64,000 nt of DNA from Sporodiniella umbellata (Eukaryota; Mucoromycota; Mucoromycetes; Mucorales; Rhizopodaceae): positions 1 through 64,000 of the forward strand of contig JAIXMR010000055.1 in the NCBI GenBank assembly GCA_025677835.1. The letters are read 5' to 3'. How positions within the stretch are numbered: the stretch's first letter is position 1; each line of letters starts with the position of its first letter. Below, in pieces: positions 1 through 9,935 of the stretch. A program made the position numbers and the translations under genes. The notes below the pieces were generated by a model. It ran no database searches and had not been told where the DNA came from. It was given only the letters and a program-made list of their open reading frames with translations.

Positions 1-78
1 TTTTTATTTATTTATTTATTTGAGTGATTAAAAAGAAGACTGCTTTTTTTTTTTTGTTTTTTTGGTTGTTTTTTTTTT

Positions 79-580
79 TTGGCTGAAGCATCTTTGTCGC
101 GTAGTATACGAAACTATCGACAGGCCTATGTCACCACACTTCAGAAACCAATGCCCACACCTCCTCCTTTTTTGAACTTTCGAGCGGGTGTAGCCATTGG
201 CTCGTGTTTTTATCTGCCTTTCATGGGCTCGACGCCTTATTGCTATATCTTTGATCTCAAAGCAGGCGAATGGTCCTATCGTAAATTGAACACGGACGGC
301 ACACAAGAATTTCATGCCCAAGTCACCAGTGCTTCCGCTGTGGGCCAAAAGATCTATCTGGTCGGGGGTCGTCTCTTGAAATCTTACACGCTCTCCAACA
401 GCCTGCTGGAAATTGACACGGAGACTTTCCAGGTTCGACTCATCAACGACGCTCAGGGCACCCCTCCTCGTCCCCGTCATGAACATTCTGTAGATACCAT
501 CGGTCATCGTTATCTGGTAGTGTTTGGAGGCTTGTGTTATAATTCTGTAGGTAAATGATCTCGTCCATAGTACACACATA

Positions 581-611
<31 letters not shown>

Positions 612-1849
612 GAACGGTGCCTCTCACCTTGGTTTCCTCTCTGATAGGCGAAAATGACGTATTTGTTTATGATACCTTAAAAAATACATGGTGTGTACCT
701 CATATTAGTGGGTAAGTGATTTTTCTAGGGGTGAATGAACAGGTTGTATTGATGGATGGATTGGTTTAGGCAATTCCCTCATCTTCGGTTTGGTCATGCG
801 AGTGCGGTGGTAGGCAAAGATCTCTATATTCACGCTGGGGCTCAGATCGATAGCGACAGTAGTTATATTATCTACGATGACCTTTACAAACTGGATTGTC
901 AGCAATGGATCTGGTACAAGTACGAACATCCAGAAGCTGAACGCTATTTACGTAGCCAGCCACAACGCGAGACGGCACCACGCCAAAGGGACTATTGGAT
1001 CCAGACGACAGGTGATAATCCCCATGACCGGTTTCAAGCCTATATGTGCGCGATGGGTAGCAAGTTGGTGATTCTGGGAGGTCATTCGATCCGGATGGAC
1101 CAGGACGATAACGAGATTCTCTGCAACTATCCGTTAGATGAGCTGTCTGTGTTCAATACCCGACGCCAGCTCTGGTCTACCCTTCGCGCTCAGGTGTTAC
1201 GTAAAGAAGACGAGGACTACATGACGGTCTCGAATATGTGTGCGGCCGTGTTACCGATGGACCCTCAGGGCTTCAAAGTCTATATCTTTGCAGGCAAGAA
1301 ATATTACGATGCCAACAAGAAACGACCGAGTGTGGTCCATCTCCATGGTAGATCTTCTTCTTCCGGTTCTTCCAACAGCCTGGTGGATAGCTGTTGCGAT
1401 GTCTATGCACAGAACGGATCGCTTCAGAGCATTATGGAACATGATTCGGCAGAGAACAAAACCGAAGATACGATAGACCCCAGACACTGTACAGAACACC
1501 ATACGACCATACATCAGGTAAACTTCCTTTCCCTTTCTTTGTCTTTTATTGATCTTTTTACCCTTAAAAAAAAAAGACAGAAGAAGGCGAGTTTCGAATA
1601 CCTGACAATTCAAAGCATTCTGAATCGGTCAAAGATGCCTTTCGTCTTTCAGACACAGACATTCAAAAAGAAACCAACATTAGTCAACTTGACGGCCACA
1701 GCCAACAAGAACCCGTGAGAGAGAAAAGACGTAGTTCGAAAGTAAGTAATTCAAGTATTTCTTCGAACGGGAGCTATGAAGATATGTCACGCGTTCGAAA
1801 ACAGAATAGAGTCACACCCTGCATTGTCGTATACGATTTATTAGAATAA
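79..1849 (+). CDS. Kelch-repeat (beta-propeller) protein, 5' end unresolved
   Basis: Four exons fit: 79-550, 648-711, 770-1517 and 1577-1849, about 519 codons from the first open codon. The frame is open back into a poly-T tract; the first in-frame ATG is at 151, so the true start may be there or in an exon outside the window. About six kelch blades can be seen, with motifs such as IYLVGG, YLVVFGG, LVILGGH and VYIFAGK, each followed by a strand ending in a Trp. The blades are interrupted by long charged loops, and the last 90 residues are low-complexity and Ser-rich. Kelch propellers are protein-interaction platforms; nothing here points to a catalytic role. The last intron ends in an A-rich acceptor and is the least certain junction. 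A Tea1-type polarity protein or a generic kelch adaptor are both possible. Confidence 0.75.
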
Positions 1850-2052
1850 GCCTTTCACACACTCACACTTACGTTTTCTTGCTTGAATACGCCTATACCC
1901 CCTTTCACTTGCACACATCCCATATGCTTTTTAAAGAAAAAAAAAAAAAAAAAAGAAAAGGAAATCGCGTCAATAAACAAGAAAGAGAGAATCTATCACA
2001 GTTTCTTTTTTTTTTTTTTTTTGGAGATAATCGTATTGGAAATAGAAAGAGA

Positions 2053-2928
2053 TTAATAATATGCGTTTTGACGCTGATCGTAAGTTTGATAATGTTTCTT
2101 TTGTTCTTCTGAAAGAGTATAGGAAGAACCGACCAAGGTTGTGGGGGTTTCAAGCGAGATATCATCTAGTTTAATACCTGATTTTCTACGTCTGCGTCTT
2201 TCGCTGTCTTCTTCCCTGGCAGGATCTGAACGAACACATAACAAAGTGATGGCGTTTGACATGGCCAAAAGCTCCAAAGCCAAAGCAACAAAGATGACCA
2301 GATAGGCTTTTCCAAACACATTTTTGGAAAAAGAGATCAAAGGATCAGCACAAGGGCCCAAGGACTCCAACATCTTTGCTCTGGGGTCACATTGCTCGTT
2401 TTTTACAAATTTATCCATGTTGGTTTGAAATCCACAGCAAGTAAACTAAGAACAGAGGTTGAGTGAGTGCTATTCCAGAGAGAGATATTACATCTTTTTG
2501 AAGTTGGTTACGTAAAGCAGGTGTGGCAGAAGTCCAGAGGTCGGAAAGATAGGTAGGTACGTTGGCACAGGCCCGATAGAGCTTAATGCCCACCAAGACC
2601 TGTAACACGAGCGCGGCTAGAATAATAAGCATGTAGATAGAAGTGAGCCAATGCTTTCGGACAAATGCCCCAACAAGACCCAGAAGCGATGCTACACAAA
2701 CAATGGCTCCAAGTATCGCAAGCCCTATGGTTTACATATCAGGGGTTGGGTTCTATCACTCAAACACTCACATCGAAAGGTGTTGATGGGGAATACGTCC
2801 GATCCATGAAACCCCGTTCGAATGCCTATCAATCCAAAGGCTAGGAACGCTAATCCAAGACAGGCGAATAAGCTGTTGGTGACAATCATGTAAAGTTTGC
2901 TTAGTCTAGAGAGAAAATCAGTATACAT
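2053..2928 (-). CDS. Tetraspanin family membrane protein
   Basis: Three exons on the minus strand (2928-2772, 2724-2492, 2445-2053) give about 260 aa. Four hydrophobic segments are visible: near residues 10-35 (LFACLGLAFLAFGLIGI), 55-75 (ILGAIVCVASLLGLVGAF), 80-100 (MLIILAALVLQVLVGI) and 195-220 (YLVIFVALALELLAM). The large loop between segments 3 and 4 carries the diagnostic CCG motif (FTCCGFQTN), which only appears once the second intron is removed, plus further cysteines. This is the tetraspanin layout. These proteins organise plasma-membrane microdomains; fungal relatives include Pls1. The cytosolic tail is long, basic (ERRRRRK) and tyrosine-rich at the end. Family assignment is firm; orthology to Pls1 is not established. 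Confidence 0.85.
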
Positions 2929-3404
2929 GTGTCCCTAAAAAAAAAACGAACCTTGCACAACAAGTAGCCATGGTGAATAGAGAAAGTTGGAATCCGGTTG
3001 AAATGAACAAGAAGAATAAAAAATAAAAATAAATAATAAAAAAGAAAGAACGGTAATAAAGTATGTTTCAATAAACACACACACACACACACTTACACAA
3101 CAACCAAAAAAAAAAAAAAAAAAAAAAAAACACAGGCCGTATGCAAGCAGAGATTGACACACACAGAGAGAAAGTATGTAAGAGGGAAAGGAAAGGGATG
3201 GCGTATTGGGGAAGGTTTATAATATAAAAAAAAAAAAAAAAAAGAGGGTAAAGAAGGCAAGAAAATGGTTGAATGCCACCCTCTCTCTCTCTGTACAACT
3301 TGCTATGCGATTGATTGTCCGGTTAGAATCTTTCTGAAAGTGTCCGGGCATCCTTTTAAAGGAGTACTTAATCAAGACCATGCTAAGCTCTTTCTCAACC
3401 AAAA

Positions 3405-3437
<33 letters not shown>

Positions 3438-3540
3438 TAGCTTGACCGAATTGAGTCTTGTATGTCTTAAGCCTTTTCTCTACCTTTTACTCTAATGAAA
3501 CGCTGAGAATGGATGGTGACTAAAAAAGAGATTAATTAAG

Positions 3541-3588
<48 letters not shown>

Positions 3589-3715
3589 CTCTTTAAAAAT
3601 TTCGTTTGAACTACTTTTTGACTTTCCCCTATCGCTCCCCCTCCCCTCACTTTTCCCCCCTCTCTCTCTCTCTTCTCCCTTGGTTTATCTTTCAAAAGCA
3701 AGTCTTTATAAAGGT

Positions 3716-3746
<31 letters not shown>

Positions 3747-3997
3747 CTGGCTGACTTTATCAAATGGTGTTTCGTAACACATCAAATCAATCTCTTGGAA
3801 TTTGAATTAAAATTAGAAAATTAAAAAATACAGGACCTATCGATTTTCTCTCCTCACTACAGTAAAAAGATCAATCAAAGAAAGGCAATGAAAGCGGGGG
3901 CCTGCCCAAGTCCACGTGATCGACACGTCATAAGAAAAAAAAAAAAAAAAAAAATAGGGAAAATTTTCTTTTTTTTTTTTTTTTTTTAAAAAGTGTA
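2929..3997. other. Low-complexity intergenic region
   Basis: About 1 kb dominated by homopolymers and simple repeats: CA repeat near 3076-3092, several A-runs, a GA repeat near 3414-3436, a T-run of about 45 at 3544-3588 and another at 3719-3746. Open frames here encode poly-Phe or poly-Lys and have no protein character. It includes the promoter of the tetraspanin gene on one side and of the small charged-protein gene on the other. Confidence 0.7.
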
Positions 3998-4338
3998 ATG
4001 TCTCATGAAGTACCACGTTGGAAATTTCGAAAGGAAAAGAAAAAAGAGCGTCGTCGTTCAAAGCAAAAGAATCAAGAAAAGAGAGAGGTCAGAGTTGAAA
4101 AGAGAGAAAGTACTGAAGACTACGATCAACAGAAAGCACGTTGGGAACTGGAAGAGCTGAAGCATGGGTTGATTGAATCAGCACGGTTAAGGGTGCAAGC
4201 CAAAGAAGAAGAAGCTCGAAAGACAGCCGAGGTATAGAAAGGTGAAAAAGAGGGGGGGGGGAAGGACTTAGTTTATTCTAGAAAAAGTGGCAAGAGACGT
4301 TATTAGGTTTACCGGTCGAATTGAAAGAGGTAGGATAA
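3998..4338 (+). CDS. Small highly charged protein, family not recognised
   Basis: Two exons, 3998-4231 and 4282-4338, give 96 aa. The first half is almost entirely Lys/Arg/Glu (KKKERRRSKQK). It is followed by a likely helix (WELEELKHGLIESARLRVQ). After the intron comes a less biased tail, WQETLLGLPVELKEVG. Several junction facts support it as real: the frame continues exactly across a 50-nt intron, and the tail has balanced composition. A basic N-terminus with a short conserved-looking tail resembles small nuclear or spliceosome-associated proteins, but I cannot name a family. It lies tail-to-tail with the LON/RING gene. A T-run ends about 10 nt before the ATG, as at many starts in this window. 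Confidence 0.55.
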
Positions 4339-4497
4339 GATAATGTACACAATAAATAGATAATAAATAAACCCCTGGGGATAGCAACCAAAGATTCTAA
4401 AGACATTTGTGAGGGCAAGAAAGAGCTATCGAGAACGTTATTTGGAAAGTAAGAAGAGTAGAGAGACATAGAGAAAAGCCATAGGGTAGAAGATTTG

Positions 4498-5871
4498 TTA
4501 AAGCGATTGACATAAAAAGACCAAAAACTGGGCTCGTTCATAAAGGGTGTTTTTGCCATAGAGTTCAAGTTTTTGATGATGAGGGAAAGGAAGGGTGAGT
4601 ACGAGCCACCAGAGAAGGGCCTCGGTGCTCTGTGGCTTGTGGTCGAGATACCATTGGTATTGAGTGAGATGGGCTTTTTGAGAGACGAGGTGTTTGAGAA
4701 AGCAAGGGTGTAACTTGAGCAAGAGCGCGTCGACGAGGGCAAGCGTACAAGGGTCGAGGGGGAAAAGGGAAGGGGCGAGGAATGTGTTGAGGAGAGGAGA
4801 GACAGGCCAGGGTGGAGTGAGGTTCAGATGGTTCCAAGAGGGACGTGTGAAAGGCAGATAGGCTTCAGCCGGTCGAAAGGTAGGGGAAGACGGTGACTGT
4901 CGCATGGAACTGGGGCGAGACCGATGGATAGGAGAGAGGGGAGGGGTTTGGGTGATGATGGGTGGCAGCCATCTGTTTTCTTCCGAGTGGGGTATTTCCC
5001 GATCATCCAATCGCATCATGTCGCCATAGTAACAACGACCGGCTTGATCCAGGGAGAGCCGGTTGACCTTGACACGGAAAAGGCCCACAGCCTGAATCAC
5101 GGTGTGTGCCTGATCAGGCGAGGTATCGACGTGGTCCAGTCGAATCATCGTGCCGTATTCGTAGAAAGACGTGCTGCTGTCGCGTGAAAAGAGACAGACG
5201 GCGTAATGTGGCCCGGCGTGGGCCACCATGGACTGGAACGACCGATGGTAGGCTACGTGCAGTACGCAGGCCTGGGAGGGAAAGATGAGGTATTGCGTAC
5301 TGAGCTGGATTAAAGGTAGGTAGCCGTCCGGCGCTTCAGGCTCGCTCCCTCCCGCCAAGGAGGCGTACCAGCGCTGGATCAGCTCGTTGACTCGGCCAAT
5401 CCGGCAAAGGGCGTACCTGCATATCGGGCAGTGGTACCACTGATCCATCACGTGATGGAGGCAGGCCTTACAGAACGTATGGCCACATTCGGTCGTCACA
5501 GGCTCCACCAGTGGCGAGCAACATATCGAACAGTCAAAGGCGGAGCTGTCGATCGGCTGTTGTTGGCGATGCATGTCAAGTAGCTCCGAAAGCAGTACGT
5601 TTGGCTGGTTATTCTCATCGCTGTGGTTGCGTACGCAGGTAAACGAAAGGCATTGGCGTTCGTCCAAAGAAATACAAGTCTGGCATGCAGTATAGCCACA
5701 TGAGAGGGTGATAGGTCGAGTATAAGGCTTGGTGCAGACCGAACAATGGGTGAGCGTGTTGATGTCACTGGCGACTGTATCCATCAACGGTTTCGTTGGC
5801 TTAAAGGCATGAAGAGTGGCCACTTTTCCACTTTGAACAGGTCCCTCCCACGCTTTGTGCTTCATAAGCAT
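4498..5871 (-). CDS. LON-domain and RING-finger protein (LONRF-like)
   Basis: A single exon of 457 aa. Residues about 42-80 form a first, degenerate RING-like module (CSVC...CGYTACQTC...C) in which the usual His after CG is Tyr. Residues about 114-152 form a canonical C3HC4 RING (CSICCSPL...CGHTFCKACL...CPICR). From about 183 onward the sequence matches the Lon N-terminal substrate-binding domain (LPLIQLSTQYLIFPSQ; a later YYGDMMRLDD segment), but no ATPase or protease domain follows. This RING plus LON build is that of LONRF E3 ubiquitin ligases. The C-terminal 100 residues are proline-rich and then helical. TPR repeats found in animal LONRFs are absent. Substrates are unknown. No introns, unlike most neighbours. 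Confidence 0.85.
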   Translation of the reverse strand: MLMKHKAWEGPVQSGKVATLHAFKPTKPLMDTVASDINTLTHCSVCTKPYTRPITLSCGYTACQTCISLDERQCLSFTCVRNHSDENNQPNVLLSELLDMHRQQQPIDSSAFDCSICCSPLVEPVTTECGHTFCKACLHHVMDQWYHCPICRYALCRIGRVNELIQRWYASLAGGSEPEAPDGYLPLIQLSTQYLIFPSQACVLHVAYHRSFQSMVAHAGPHYAVCLFSRDSSTSFYEYGTMIRLDHVDTSPDQAHTVIQAVGLFRVKVNRLSLDQAGRCYYGDMMRLDDREIPHSEENRWLPPIITQTPPLSPIHRSRPSSMRQSPSSPTFRPAEAYLPFTRPSWNHLNLTPPWPVSPLLNTFLAPSLFPLDPCTLALVDALLLKLHPCFLKHLVSQKAHLTQYQWYLDHKPQSTEALLWWLVLTLPFPHHQKLELYGKNTLYERAQFLVFLCQSL

Positions 5872-7121
5872 TAGAATAACGTAAACTGTATCGACACCAA
5901 GAAAAGAGGTAAGCCTGTGGTTGTTGCGGTAAAAAGAAAAAGAAAAAAGAAGGTGTGTTTGAAAACCATCTAAATAGCTGAAAAATAAAAAAATAAAAAA
6001 AAAAAAGAAGGATCTTTGTTATCTCGATCGATGCTATTCGTAATGTATTAGTTATGTGACATTCGATCGATTATTATTATTTTTTTTATTTATTTTTTTA
6101 TTTTATTTTTTTTTTTTTTTTTGGCTCATAGCAATGATTCCATTTAAGCTGTCACATATTATCACCCAACCTGCGCACAAAATGGTTCGATCTTCAATAT
6201 TCCCCTTACACAAGCTATGCTAGCCATCATCCAAGACAAAAGTCAGGCTGTACCACACCTGGTTCTGTTTCATCAGAGCTTTAAGATAGCCTAGCCCGTG
6301 CTGTGGCCACCCAGCCTCGGAGGACTCCGCTCGATGCTTTACCAACGTTCCGGGGGGAGGGGAGAGGCTCTCCCTTGGTTTTTACAAACAAAAAACAAAA
6401 GTAGCATCGCCTCTCCTAAAAGACTCCCCTTCTCAGACAGTATCCACATTCGACTGGCGATCGTCACGCTTGCAAACCCATTTAATTTTTTTTTTTTTTT
6501 TTTTTTAATCATTTTTTTTTTTTTTTTTTTTATTGCCAGCCGATCTGTGGATTAGAATGGCCTGCTTTTATCAACATTCACACCAGACGAATCTCGATAC
6601 CCAAAATCCCAAATTTGTAAGCTACAAAGAAGTCACGGCGGTGACTGTCAATAATGCTTTGGAAAGAAATGGATTTCAAAGGCCTTTTGATTTCACAAAA
6701 GTCATTCAACCTTGAGAGGTAGTTGTGGTTGCCTTTATAGCATTGTCTTTGAGACTTGGATTGTTTCTAAAGAGGTTTAGAGCCTTGAATACACTCTTGG
6801 GAGTTGAATGATTGCTTTTTTTTTTTTTTTTCTATTTTTTGGCTGCTATCCAATGGACTTTTTTTTTTTTTTTGTTTTGGTACAGCCAACATGTCGTACT
6901 ACAGAATCTCGAAAACGTGGGGGGGGGAGTCGTTTATTTTTAGTGTTCCGCGGAACTCGCACTTCAACGCTTGGGCAGCTCTTCTCCTTTTTCACAGCCT
7001 TTATCTGCGTATAACCATAAACACAAACAGAGCTAATGTTTCCGTGGAATTATAAATCCAAGTTGATTTTCTAATCCTCCTTTTCTTTTCTTTTTTTTTA
7101 AAAATTTTTTCTATTCTAAAC
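5872..7121. other. Intergenic region with no supported gene
   Basis: About 1.25 kb between the LON/RING gene and GNA1, whose starts diverge. It holds many T-runs (6106-6122, 6488-6506, 6513-6531, 6818-6832, 6860-6874). Codons 6148-6291 form a 48-codon open stretch with protein-like composition (for example FNIPLTQAMLAIIQ) that begins after a stop and lacks an ATG at its head; see findings. Other short ATG frames here (6533-6715, 6804-7055) show no family resemblance and I do not call them. Confidence 0.5.
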
Positions 7122-7745
7122 ATGATGACCCTCAACGAGAGCGAAGAGTGTCTGTTTGACGCAAGCTTTCTTTCACCTCAGGTTCAATCACAGCTCCACA
7201 AAGGGTATACGCTGTACGCACTTCGTTCAAATGATTATCATCGTGGCTACCTTGACGTGCTTTCGGTACTTACCGAGGTAGGCCAACACACGATCGAGAG
7301 CTGGCATAGGCAATTCAGCTTTCTAAAGAGACACAACGAGACATGTAAGCGATAGAGAAAAGACGGTTCGTATCTCACCCCGTCTTGTAGACTACGTGGT
7401 GACGATCGAAAACGAAGGTCGTATTGCAGCCACAGGCACGATCCTGATTGAACATAAATTTGTTCACAAAAACGGACTGGTGGGCCATATCGAAGACATT
7501 GCTGTCGATTCATCTCACCAAGGAAAAAAACTAGGCCTACACATTATCGAGGCACTTAAATATATTGCACAACAAACCGGCTGTTATAAAGGTTGGTATC
7601 GAAATAAGATGTCCCCTTGTATTCACCTCCCTCCTTAGTCATCCTTGACTGCTCTACCAAGAACATGCCTTTCTATGAAAAGTGTGGCTTCTTGCCCAAA
7701 GAAAACCAGATGGCCCTGTATCTTTCCCACAAACCTCATCTATAA
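7122..7745 (+). CDS. GNA1: Glucosamine 6-phosphate N-acetyltransferase
   Basis: Three exons, 7122-7344, 7391-7591 and 7639-7745, give about 176 aa. The enzyme transfers acetyl from acetyl-CoA to glucosamine-6-phosphate, a step towards UDP-GlcNAc for chitin and glycosylation. The N-terminal part has GYTLYAL and GYLDVLSVLTEVGQ. The GNAT core shows the family signature KFVHKNGLVGHIEDIAVD followed by the acetyl-CoA binding turn HQGKKLG, then GCYKVILDCS and the substrate-side FYEKCGF. The GCYK/VILDC strand is only continuous when the second intron is removed, which fixes that junction. Length is typical. Two adjacent ATGs (7122 and 7125) could start it. A poly-pyrimidine and A-rich leader precedes it. 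Probably constitutive. Confidence 0.95.
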
Positions 7746-8046
7746 ATCATACCCTTTCATCTACATCTTTATTTTCTATTCATTTTAGATCTTTTGTTGT
7801 TATTCAAGGATCCTTTTCTATCCTGTCTGATCCTTATTCTGCCAGACAGACTGTGAGGCGCTCATTAAAAAGCAACTAAAAACGATGGATCTAAAAACAG
7901 AATTAGAAACCATTGAACAGAATGCATGACCGTACCTGGCTCGTTTTACACTTCCGCACACAGAAAGATAGAAACAGATCGGTTCTTGAATGTTGGAAGG
8001 AGGATGAAATATAAAACGACTTACATAATTGGAATGGGTAAATGGT

Positions 8047-8080
<34 letters not shown>

Positions 8081-8399
8081 TGTGGAGAGAAACCTTCTTG
8101 CGCCTTTTTTTTCTTTTTCGTATCAAGCCAACCTAGATTTTTTTTTAAAAAAAAAAGAGGAATCCATTGCGGCATAAAAGAACTCACTAAGAATAGAAAA
8201 GTGCAGAGAGAGAGAGAGAGAGAGAAAGAGATTAAGGTTCTGACGAAGGCTCTAAAGAAGCCAAGGCCAAAATCAAAACACAGTCACTTTTTTTTTTTTT
8301 TTTTTAAATTGATTGATAAAAGAATTTGAGTCAGCATTTTCTCTCACACGTTATCATCTTTTCTTTCTCTTATCTTTTTTTTTTTTTTTCTTTAAAAAG
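7746..8399. other. Intergenic region with simple repeats
   Basis: No gene is supported. It holds a CT repeat followed by a GT repeat (8049-8083), a GA repeat near 8205-8230, and T-runs at 8288-8306 and 8377-8390, the last ending just before the carrier's ATG. Short frames such as 7926-8177 merely read through these repeats. Confidence 0.6.
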
Positions 8400-9444
8400 A
8401 TGGCTACAGTCACCAAAGAAACGTTACCACCTATTGGACATGCGACAGTCGGCTCAGCTGGGGCGATGTTTGCTTCTACGCTCGTGTACCCACTTGACAT
8501 GTAAGAACCTTTAGAAACCAAACGAAACCCAAGCTAATCCCGATGTATAGTATCAAAACCCGTATCCAAGTGCAAGCCAAAGAAGACGGAGACGAAGAGC
8601 ATTACAAGTCAGCTCTGGACGGTATTCGACGTATTGTCGAAAAGGAGGGTATTTCTGGACTGTATGCAGGCCTAGGGTCTTCTTTGATCGGTACCGCCTC
8701 GACCAACTTTACCTATTTCTATTGCTATTCTTTCTTGAGAGAGAATTACAACCGACGTTATAACCCCAGCGGCGGTACGTTATCTACCGCGTTGGAACTG
8801 ATCCTGGGTGCAGCTGCGGGTGCGCTGACCACTTTGATTACCACACCGGTCTCGGTCATTACCACCCGCCAACAGACGTTGCCTGCCAACGAACGTCAGG
8901 GCGTGTTGGCTACGGCCCAGACAATCTATAGGGAAGAAGGCATCGAAGGGCTCTGGAAAGGCATCCGACCCTCGCTCGTACTCTGTGTGAATCCAGCCAT
9001 CACTTATGGTAGTTTTGAAAAGATCAAACAGGTCGTCCTGCATCTTCTCAAGACACCCATGACGCCCTGGGTCAATTTCTTGGTCGGCGCCCTCTCCAAA
9101 ACGTTGGCCACCATCGTTACCTATCCCTATATCATGGCCAAAGTCAGATTGCAATGGAAACCTTCCAAGGAAACCCAAGAGAAACGGGCTCCCTATACAG
9201 GCGCTCTGGACGTCTTGGCTCGCGTACTACAAACAGAAGGTATCTTTGGATGGTATAACGTAAGTCAATCCGATCGAAACAAAACCTTGACCTCTCATTC
9301 TTTCTTTTAAAAAAGGGCATGAGCACTCAAATCACAAAGGCTGTTCTCTCTCAAGCCTTGTTGTTTGTAATGAAAGATATCTTTACTAACTATACTGTCC
9401 TGGCTTTTGCTCTCATTCAAGCCTCTAGAAAATCGAAATGTTAG
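8400..9444 (+). CDS. Peroxisomal-type adenine nucleotide carrier (mitochondrial carrier family)
   Basis: Three exons, 8400-8500, 8551-9259 and 9316-9444, give 312 aa. It is built of three tandem carrier repeats with the Px[DE]xx[KR] signatures: PLDIIKTR (restored across intron 1), PVSVITTR and PYIMAKVR. The partner motifs after each first helix are also present (GLYAGLGSSLIG, GLWKGIRPSL, GWYNGMSTQI). The C-terminal segment GMSTQITKAVLSQALLF and the overall pattern match the PMP34/PMP47/Ant1 group, which exchanges ATP for AMP across the peroxisomal membrane to support fatty-acid activation. In the second repeat the acidic residue is replaced by Ser (PVSVITT), as can occur in this group. Other carrier subfamilies remain possible but less likely. 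Confidence 0.88.
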
Positions 9445-9753
9445 CATAAACAAGAACACTCCCTTTGACAGAACATAGAAAGCATCTCATTAAATTCCCT
9501 CTTGTTTCATCAAATGCATTCATTCCCACCTTCTTTTTCATTGTTTTATTACCGGCTGAAAGCACTGCGCTCCTCCCCCCCCCCAAAAAAAAAAAATTGC
9601 TGAGTCCTTATTCAAAACCATGTCAGTGCATGATTTTTCTTTAAGCGGCGATACAAACCGCTGCTCAAAAGAATCTCCCTGCGCTCATGTCGTGACCCAA
9701 AAAAAAAAAAAGAAAGGTGACAAGTGCTGTATAAATAAGAGAGATTTTACGTG

Positions 9754-9784
<31 letters not shown>

Positions 9785-9840
9785 AGAGAGAGAGAAAGGC
9801 GACAAGTGCTGTATAAATAAATAAGAGAGATTTTACGTGG

Positions 9841-9871
<31 letters not shown>

Positions 9872-9935
9872 AGAGAGAAAAATAAATAAGAATATGATAC
9901 ATAAAGGGTGTGTGTGGGTGGGTGGGTATACGGCT
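9445..9935. other. Intergenic region between carrier and RING-H2 genes
   Basis: 3' ends of two convergent genes face each other here. It contains runs of C and A (9578-9596) and the tandem duplication described separately. No open frame with protein character. Confidence 0.6.
9714..9875. repeat. Tandem duplication of an about 82-bp unit
   Basis: Two copies of a unit start near 9714 and 9795. Each has the core GACAAGTGCTGTATAAATAA, then AGAGAGATTTTACGTG, then about 27 A and a GA repeat. The copies differ by one transition (GGTGAC against GGCGAC) and a 4-bp extra AATA in the second. The near-identity of the unique core, flanked by slippage-prone tracts, points to recent duplication. Confidence 0.85.

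Noticed and set aside
2901..3402. Several minus-strand open frames rich in Phe and Cys/Val
   Set aside because: They arise from reading A/T homopolymers and CA/GA repeats; no splice or domain evidence.
4278..4742. A 154-codon minus-strand frame overlapping the LON/RING gene end
   Set aside because: It is a shifted-frame shadow of the well-supported LON/RING coding sequence and has no family pattern.
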